The position numbers and the translations under genes were made by a program. From Streptomyces rapamycinicus NRRL 5491 (GTDB lineage Bacteria; Actinomycetota; Actinomycetes; Streptomycetales; Streptomycetaceae): a DNA stretch of 64,000 nt. Position 1 is the first letter of the stretch. Each line of letters begins with the position of its first letter. Location of the stretch: contig NZ_CP085193.1 of the NCBI RefSeq assembly GCF_024298965.1, forward strand, positions 6,820,001 to 6,884,000, given 5' to 3'. Below, one piece after another: positions 61,904 through 64,000 of the stretch. Under the pieces are notes generated by a model. That model was not told where the DNA came from and searched no databases. It saw only the letters and a program-made list of their open reading frames with translations.

Positions 61904-63124
61904 TCACTCGGCCAGCACCGCCCTCAGCTGATCCAGCCCCCACTCCAGATCCTCCTCGCTGATCACCAGGGGCGGGGCGATCCGGACCGTGGTGCCATGG
62001 GTGTCCTTGACCAGCACTCCGCGGTCCATCAGCCGCTCGGAGATCTGCCGCCCGGTGCCCCGCGACGGATCGATGTCCACACCCGCCCACAGCCCCCGGC
62101 CGCGCACCTCCTGGATCCCCCTTCCCAGCAGCAGCCCCAGCTCCCGGTGGAGCAGCTCGCCCAGCGTGGCCGAGTGGCGCTGGAACTCCCCGGTCCGCAC
62201 CATGGCGATGACCTCCAAAGCGACCGCGCAGGCGAGCGGGGAGCCGCCGAAGGTGGAGCCGTGCTCCCCGGGGCGGTGCACCCCGAGGACCTCGCGGGAG
62301 GACACCACCGCCGACACCGGCACCACCCCGCCGCCCAGCGCCTTGCCCAGCACATAGGCGTCCGGGACCACGCCCTCGTGCTCACAGGCGAAGGTGGTGC
62401 CGGTGCGGCCGAGGCCCGACTGGATCTCATCGGCGATGAACAGCACATTCCGCTCCCGGGTCAGCTCCCGGACCCCCGCCAGATAGCCGGGCGGCGGCAC
62501 CACCACCCCCGCCTCGCCCTGGATCGGCTCCAGCAGCACCGCGACCGTCTCCTCGGGCGCTGCGTCGAGCGTCGCCGCCATCGCCGCCAGATCCCCGTAC
62601 GGCACGATCGAGAACCCCGGGGTGAAGGGGCCGTGGTCGGCGCGGGCCTCGGGATCGGTGGAGAAGCTGATGAGGGTGGTCGTCCGGCCGTGGAAGTTGT
62701 TCCCGGCGGCGATGATCCTGGCCCGGCCGTCCGGGACGCCCTTGATCCGGTAGCCCCATTTGCGGGCGGTCTTGACGGCCGTCTCCATCGCCTCCGCCCC
62801 CGTGTTCATCGGCAGCACCATCTCCATGCCGCACAGCTCGGCCAGCTCGGAGCAGAAGGCGCCGAAGCGGTCGTGGTGGAAGGCGCGGGACGTGAGGGTG
62901 ACCCGGTCCAGCTGGGCCTTGGCGGCCTCGATCAGCCTGCGGTTGCGATGCCCGAAGTTGAGCGCCGAGTATCCGGCGAGCAGATCGAGATAGCGGCGGC
63001 CCTCGACATCGGTCATCCAGGCGCCTTCGGCGGACGCGACGACGACCGGCAGCGGATGGTAGTTGTGCGCGCCATGGGCCTCGGCGGCGGCGATGGCCCG
63101 CTCCGCGGAGCGTCCCGGTCCCAT
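61904..63124 (-). CDS. rocD: Ornithine-oxo-acid aminotransferase
   Basis: 406 residues; AAGGAGG upstream of the ATG at 63124. Class III aminotransferase: YLDLLAGYSALNFGHRN, NTGAEAMETAVKTARKWGY (phosphate grip), NNFHGRTTTLISFS, EPIQGEAGV, the Asp in LFIADEIQSGLGRTG, and the PLP lysine in VLGKALGGGVVPVSAV. Converts ornithine and 2-oxoglutarate to glutamate semialdehyde and glutamate, linking arginine breakdown and proline. Divergent from the ZTP leader and glyA. Confidence 0.95.
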   Translation of the reverse strand: MGPGRSAERAIAAAEAHGAHNYHPLPVVVASAEGAWMTDVEGRRYLDLLAGYSALNFGHRNRRLIEAAKAQLDRVTLTSRAFHHDRFGAFCSELAELCGMEMVLPMNTGAEAMETAVKTARKWGYRIKGVPDGRARIIAAGNNFHGRTTTLISFSTDPEARADHGPFTPGFSIVPYGDLAAMAATLDAAPEETVAVLLEPIQGEAGVVVPPPGYLAGVRELTRERNVLFIADEIQSGLGRTGTTFACEHEGVVPDAYVLGKALGGGVVPVSAVVSSREVLGVHRPGEHGSTFGGSPLACAVALEVIAMVRTGEFQRHSATLGELLHRELGLLLGRGIQEVRGRGLWAGVDIDPSRGTGRQISERLMDRGVLVKDTHGTTVRIAPPLVISEEDLEWGLDQLRAVLAE

Positions 63125-63153
63125 CTTGTCCTCCTTGTCTCACTAGCTAGAGT

Positions 63154-63253
63154 GGGGGTGCGCACCGTGACTGGCGAGCCGAGCGTGGAACCGACCACGA
63201 GGAAGCGATGCGCGGCCACAGCGCCACGAGGTGCCGCCCGCCTGGGCACCCCG
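63154..63253 (+). promoter_or_regulatory. ZTP riboswitch (pfl motif) upstream of glyA
   Basis: P1 arms GGGGTGC (63155-63161) and GCACCCC (63246-63252); the conserved GUGACUGGCG at 63167-63176; P2 hairpin CGTGG/CCACG (63184-63188 with 63195-63199) followed by AGGAAGCG; and CCGCCUGGGC at 63238-63247, which forms the pseudoknot with the upstream core. These are the diagnostic blocks of the pfl/ZTP class. It senses ZMP/ZTP, which rises when 10-formyl-THF is short. The RBS (GGAGGAA) lies about 30 nt further down. Confidence 0.9.
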
Positions 63254-63295
63254 GGACACGACCGGACCGTCACCGATCGCCCCGGAGGAACTCGA

Positions 63296-64000
63296 TGAGC
63301 CTGCCCCTGTCCCATCCCGCCCTGCTCGCCGCCGACCCCGAACTGGCCTCCCTCGTCGGCTCCGAGGAACTGCTGCAGTCCGAGACCCTGCGCCTGATCC
63401 CGAGCGAGAACTATGTCTCCGCCGCCGTCCTGGAGGCCTCCGGGACGGTGTTGCAGAACAAGTACAGCGAGGGCTATGCGGGCCGCCGCTACTACGAGGG
63501 CCAGCAGGTCATCGACCAGGTGGAGACCCTGGCGATCAACCGGGCCAAGGCCGTCTTCGGCGCCGAGCACGCCAATGTCCAGCCCTACTCCGGCTCGCCC
63601 GCCAACCTCGCGGTTTATCTGGCCTTCGCCCGGCCCGGTGACACCGTGATGGGCATGTCACTGCCCATGGGTGGTCATCTCACCCACGGCTGGGGCGTCT
63701 CCGCCACCGGCAGCTGGTTCCGCGGTGTCCAGTACGGGGTGCGGCAGGACACCGGCGTGATCGACTTCGACCAGGTGCGCGGGCTGGCCCGCAAGGAGCG
63801 GCCCAAGCTGATCTTCTGCGGTGGCACGGCGGTGCCCCGCACGATCGACTTCGCCGCCTTCGCGGAGATCGCCCGAGAGGTGGACGCCGTGCTCGTGGCC
63901 GATATCGCGCATATCGCCGGTCTGATCGCGGGCGGCGCCCATCCCTCGCCCGTCCCGTACGCCGATGTCATCTCCACCACCACCCATAAGACGCTCCGGG
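63296..64000 (+). CDS. glyA: Serine hydroxymethyltransferase (3' end outside window)
   Basis: First 235 codons. The ATG at 63296 follows CCGGAGGA. The family start motif [40 protein letters not shown] (substrate Tyr/Glu), [15 protein letters not shown], the PLP Asp-His in [12 protein letters not shown], and the beginning of the PLP-lysine motif TTTHKTLR at the edge. It makes 5,10-methylene-THF and glycine from serine, feeding FolD. Controlled by the ZTP riboswitch, so it is the folate-stress-responsive copy; another glyA is usual elsewhere in streptomycetes. Confidence 0.96.

Overview
The window is high-GC actinobacterial DNA and almost certainly comes from the core chromosome of a Streptomyces or close relative. 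The evidence is strong G/C bias at third codon positions, frequent GTG starts (with two TTG starts), very rare TTA codons, a ydaO-type c-di-AMP leader before a cell-wall hydrolase, and gene families typical of streptomycetes. From memory, the order pcrA, M23 peptidase, lipase, icmB, SWIM/DUF5691/MoxR/DUF5682/VWA, sucCD, DUF6350, purNH, folD, DUF3017, mdh, glyA matches the S. coelicolor SCO479x-SCO483x region. No tRNA, rRNA, insertion sequence, prophage or CRISPR array was seen.

Layout. 1-5424: signalling block with a Ser/Thr kinase (cut by the window edge), two PspC-domain proteins (one a histidine kinase), a small repeat-bearing membrane protein and a LuxR-type response regulator. 5525-10237: accessory metabolism and regulation (XRE regulator divergent from an SDR, a Uma2 nuclease-like protein, a second SDR, a homoserine dehydrogenase-like protein). 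10281-18848: cell-envelope block with two NlpC/P60 hydrolases, an L,D-transpeptidase, an M23 peptidase and the helicase pcrA; one hydrolase has a c-di-AMP riboswitch. 18876-20372: a lipase that looks N-terminally truncated, and icmB. 20601-29047: a five-gene module (DUF5691 and SWIM on minus; MoxR AAA+, DUF5682 and VWA on plus) whose genes overlap by four bases within each arm. 29216-31645: two secreted low-complexity proteins. 31993-41198: central metabolism and division (sucCD, PerM-like DUF6350, purNH, folD, DUF3017). 41600-48432: an XRE-DUF2690 membrane protein, mdh, then a four-gene membrane cluster whose first two members carry matching GFGDHN motifs. 48692-56149: osmoprotectant block (betaine aldehyde dehydrogenase, GMC/choline dehydrogenase-like oxidase, betaine/proline ABC importer). 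56186-64000: Uma2, AhpD-like protein with a divergent MocR regulator, LysR regulator, lipoprotein plus glutathionylspermidine synthase-like enzyme, ornithine aminotransferase, and glyA under a ZTP riboswitch.

How the parts may work together. Choline or betaine aldehyde oxidation and betaine uptake are encoded together, so glycine betaine can be made or imported. PurN, PurH, FolD and GlyA all handle one-carbon folates, and the ZTP leader couples GlyA to folate/purine stress. The cell-wall hydrolases link to c-di-AMP and, through an in-frame TTA codon in one of them, to bldA-dependent development. The least understood parts are the MoxR-VWA-DUF5682-DUF5691-SWIM module and the GFGDHN pair at 44.3-46.7 kb, whose leading gene has three TTA codons.
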